Of a stretch of 8,136 nt of DNA, positions 6,678-8,136 are shown piece by piece; the first letter of the stretch is position 1; every line of letters starts with the position of its first letter. Source of the stretch: Bacteroidales bacterium (GTDB lineage: Bacteria > Bacteroidota > Bacteroidia > Bacteroidales > UBA932); assembly GCA_016303175.1 (NCBI GenBank), contig JAEDMF010000074.1:1-8136 (forward strand), read 5' to 3'. Position numbers and translations under genes: made by a program. The notes beneath the pieces are model-generated. The model saw only the letters and a list, made by a program, of their open reading frames with translations. It made no database searches and had not been told where the DNA came from.

Positions 6678-7250
6678 ATGAACGGAAGTAAGTTTCTGCA
6701 GGTGCTCACCCTGCTTGTATGCCTTGGGATGGCATATTTCTGCTATAAGACCTATAGTGAAGCGAAGCAGATGCACGCTGAAAGCCAGGAGTTCTTAGCG
6801 AAAGCCGACTCATTGCTTTCTGTTGATACAACCCAGAATGCGGCAAAACCTGTTGCAAGGACAACGGCTAGGACCGCTGGGTTATTTGAACAGCTGTTTT
6901 CTGACCTGAAGAAAGATTCTAAAGAATCGCAAAGGAAGAAGGCCAGAGCGAAAGCCGCGAAAAAGATTATAGTGACGATGGATTATAGGATTGAGGATAG
7001 GTATGTAATATATGACCTGAAAGCACCGGACTATCTCGGAGATGAGCCTGGAGTTGTTGGAATTCAAGTTGTGGTAGACCGATTTGGGGATGTAAAAAAG
7101 ACATCAGTCCATTCAGCAACTACTATCACTGATGAGAACGTGATTGATGCAGCCAGAAAAGCTGCTCTCAAGACCCATTTCAACAGTAACTTAGATGCCC
7201 CAGAGAAGCAGAATGGTGTGATCACATACAATTACAAGCTGCAGCAATAA
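6678..7250 (+). CDS. Membrane-anchored protein with TonB-like C-terminal domain
   Basis: The ATG is preceded by AAAGGA (6664-6669) at a suitable distance, and the gene begins 4 bp after dtd, which implies co-transcription. One membrane helix lies at about 7-23 with a short N-terminal cytoplasmic end. A heptad-like, charged segment follows (24-50), then a Thr/Ala/Pro stretch and a very basic patch (78-97, KKDSKESQRKKARAKAAKK). The C-terminal ~65 residues read GVVGIQVVVDRFGDVKKTSV, an amphipathic helix ENVIDAARKAAL, and a final strand NGVITYNYKL. This is the beta-alpha-beta outline of the TonB/TolA C-terminal domain, as found in many Bacteroidetes 'energy transducer' proteins. The long proline-rich periplasmic span of true TonB is missing, so the protein may not cross the whole periplasm. 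A role in energising outer-membrane transport is possible but not shown. Neither exbB nor exbD is nearby. Confidence 0.65.
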   Translation: MNGSKFLQVLTLLVCLGMAYFCYKTYSEAKQMHAESQEFLAKADSLLSVDTTQNAAKPVARTTARTAGLFEQLFSDLKKDSKESQRKKARAKAAKKIIVTMDYRIEDRYVIYDLKAPDYLGDEPGVVGIQVVVDRFGDVKKTSVHSATTITDENVIDAARKAALKTHFNSNLDAPEKQNGVITYNYKLQQ

Positions 7251-7266
7251 GCCATAATGTTTTATC

Positions 7267-7485
7267 CTACATTCCCGCATCAACACATATCGAGGCTATT
7301 CTTTCTGGTGCCTGGACTTGGACAACCATTGATGGATAATTGGATATTCCTTCCTGCTGCCGGTTGTCGGTACTACGGCCAATCCGTTCGTCCTGTCTCA
7401 GAATAAAATCAGGATATAGTTCTTTACCCTGAGGGAAAGTTAGTAATAATGTAGGGGGCACGCCGATTCCCCTTGCAAATGATTT
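7267..7485 (-). other. Unassigned 72-codon open frame without a good start, possible gene remnant
   Basis: The frame is open from after a TGA (7486-7488) to a TAG (7267-7269). The only usable start is a GTG that gives 64 residues. The translation has a protein-like look (GIGVPPTLLLTFPQGKEL, then DFILRQDERIG, then VVQVQAPERIA). However, no family was recognised, and a 49-codon frame on the opposite strand (7257-7406) competes with it. It lies between the TonB-like gene and the repeats at 7493, both of which suggest decayed accessory sequence. A gene is not claimed. Confidence 0.2.
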
Positions 7486-7492
7486 TCAACTG

Positions 7493-7535
7493 TTCAATTT
7501 TCGATGGCACTCACTATTCAAATTTGGATGGCAGT
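7493..7535. repeat. Pair of 19-bp direct repeats resembling an IS21-type element end
   Basis: TTCAATTTTCGATGGCACT (7493-7511) and TTCAAATTTGGATGGCAGT (7517-7535) agree at 16 of 19 positions and start 24 bp apart. The first copy is preceded by TG, giving a TGTTCAA start. Multiple short repeats next to a TG-starting terminus are characteristic of IS21-family ends, and several Bacteroides elements have ends of this general composition. No istA or istB gene is in the window, so this would be a solo end or remnant. The repeats stop 8 bp before the stop codon of the Fic gene. The family link is from memory. Confidence 0.35.
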
Positions 7536-7543
7536 GGACAAGT

Positions 7544-8136
7544 TTATATTGGGAAATAACCTTTGATTTCTTTGTAGGCTGCCAGACCTTTCACTGTCAG
7601 CAGGTATTTCTGGCGAGGGTGACGAGGGGAGTCTGGATAAAGCATGCGGACATATCCTTCGGACATAGCAGGGGAGAGAGAGTACTCCACGAAATTAGGC
7701 CTATTCTTAAGGCCGACTGCCTCAAGCATCTCCTTGACTGATAATTGTCTTTCTCCTATTGCTTCTACAAGGCGTTTGATATTATAATTATCTGGTATGA
7801 TACTTAGATGTGTGCTTGTATGGGTACTTGTATGGGTGCTTGTATGGGTGCCCCCATCAAGTAACTCTTTTGCATGGACATGGAGGTATCGGTTCATGAG
7901 AACATTGTCCTCTCCCATAAGGAGATTGCGGAAGAATCGTTCCAGATGTATGCTCTCTTTGTAAATTCCTTTCTGCAGGTTCTGATAGTTCGCTCGCACA
8001 AGTGCATTGCGGAAGTACCATGAGTTTTTCTCAAATGTGGAATTATTGACGTTGAATCCAAGTGAGCGCAGATACTTGATGACAAAGACCGCTGTGGTTC
8101 TTGTGTTACCTTCACAAAATGGATGAATCTGCCAGA
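7544..8136 (-). CDS. Fic-family protein (probable AMP-transferase) with winged-helix tail, N-terminus outside the window
   Basis: The frame is open to the right edge of the window; 196 residues are visible and the N-terminal part is missing. An internal GTG at 7999 would cut off the active site, so it is not the start. Visible residues 4-14 read HPFCEGNTRTT, the Fic active-site loop (canonical HxFx[DE]GNGRxxR) with His at 8123-8125. The final Arg of the canonical motif is Ala here, and GNG is GNT. The core continues with NSWYFRNALVRANYQN and an amphipathic helix ending RFFRNLLMG. A linker of Thr-His-Thr-Ser repeats follows, then about 90 residues with a winged-helix look: SVKEMLEAVGLKNRPNF as a helix-turn-helix and PRHPRQKYLLTVKG as the wing. 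Fic enzymes usually transfer AMP from ATP to protein hydroxyls. The target and any antitoxin are unknown, because the inhibitory-motif region is not in view. Confidence 0.88.
   Translation of the reverse strand, partial: WQIHPFCEGNTRTTAVFVIKYLRSLGFNVNNSTFEKNSWYFRNALVRANYQNLQKGIYKESIHLERFFRNLLMGEDNVLMNRYLHVHAKELLDGGTHTSTHTSTHTSTHLSIIPDNYNIKRLVEAIGERQLSVKEMLEAVGLKNRPNFVEYSLSPAMSEGYVRMLYPDSPRHPRQKYLLTVKGLAAYKEIKGYFPI
7802..7849 (-). repeat. In-frame 12-bp tandem repeat in the Fic gene, encoding Thr-His-Thr-Ser units
   Basis: On the + strand three near-identical units (GCTTGTATGGGT at 7814-7825, ACTTGTATGGGT at 7826-7837, GCTTGTATGGGT at 7838-7849) follow a decayed unit at 7802-7813 that differs from the second at three positions. 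Read on the coding strand each unit is four codons, so the protein has THTS three times and then THLS. Gain or loss of a unit keeps the reading frame and changes only the length of the linker between the Fic core and the winged-helix tail. Confidence 0.9.

Noticed and set aside
7802..7849. CRISPR-like or intergenic repeat array
   Set aside because: The units are contiguous without spacers, only 12 bp long, and in frame within the Fic coding sequence, so this is a coding minisatellite.
7894..8115. 73-codon open frame on the - strand overlapping the Fic gene
   Set aside because: It is out of frame with the Fic active-site loop and the conserved NSWYFRNALVRANY segment, which extend continuously to the window edge in the other frame. 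No frameshift is needed.

Overview
The window looks like a Bacteroidales chromosome. Three things point that way: a diaminopimelate dehydrogenase of the compact type common in this group, TAnnTTTG-type -7 promoter elements (4086-4093 and 6127-6134), and a polysaccharide-utilisation-style pair of secreted carbohydrate-active genes. The genus cannot be fixed from the sequence alone.

Region 1 (1-4061) is the tail of a glycan-utilisation operon on the + strand. A 5'-truncated gene ending in a discoidin-like (F5/8 type C) module is followed 22 bp later by a 1040-residue exported enzyme. That enzyme carries three apparent catalytic modules: an SGNH esterase, a clan GH-D (alpha-galactosidase-like) barrel and a clan GH-A (GH5-like) barrel. 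Recognisable catalytic residues are visible in all three.

Region 2 (4062-5303) is housekeeping: a promoter, ddh (meso-diaminopimelate dehydrogenase), a tRNA-Arg with anticodon CCG and encoded CCA, and a 13-bp perfect hairpin that probably separates this strand from the convergent gene. Region 3 (5304-6140) holds an HdeD-like (DUF308) six-helix membrane protein on the - strand, then a non-coding stretch with a 10-bp dyad and a promoter for the next gene pair.

Region 4 (6141-7250) begins with a 27-codon fossil of the C-terminus of a low-molecular-weight protein-tyrosine phosphatase, whose stop overlaps the start of dtd (ATGA). dtd encodes D-aminoacyl-tRNA deacylase. It is followed 4 bp later by a membrane-anchored protein with a TonB-like C-terminal domain.

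Region 5 (7251-8136) looks like accessory DNA. It contains an unexplained open frame with no good start, a pair of 19-bp direct repeats resembling the end of an IS21-type element, and the C-terminal 196 residues of a Fic-family protein on the - strand. In the Fic protein, a tandem 12-bp repeat encoding Thr-His-Thr-Ser units separates the Fic core from a winged-helix-like tail.

No complete new system is evident. The items most worth following up are the three-module enzyme, the phosphatase fossil in the dtd leader and the in-frame minisatellite in the Fic gene.
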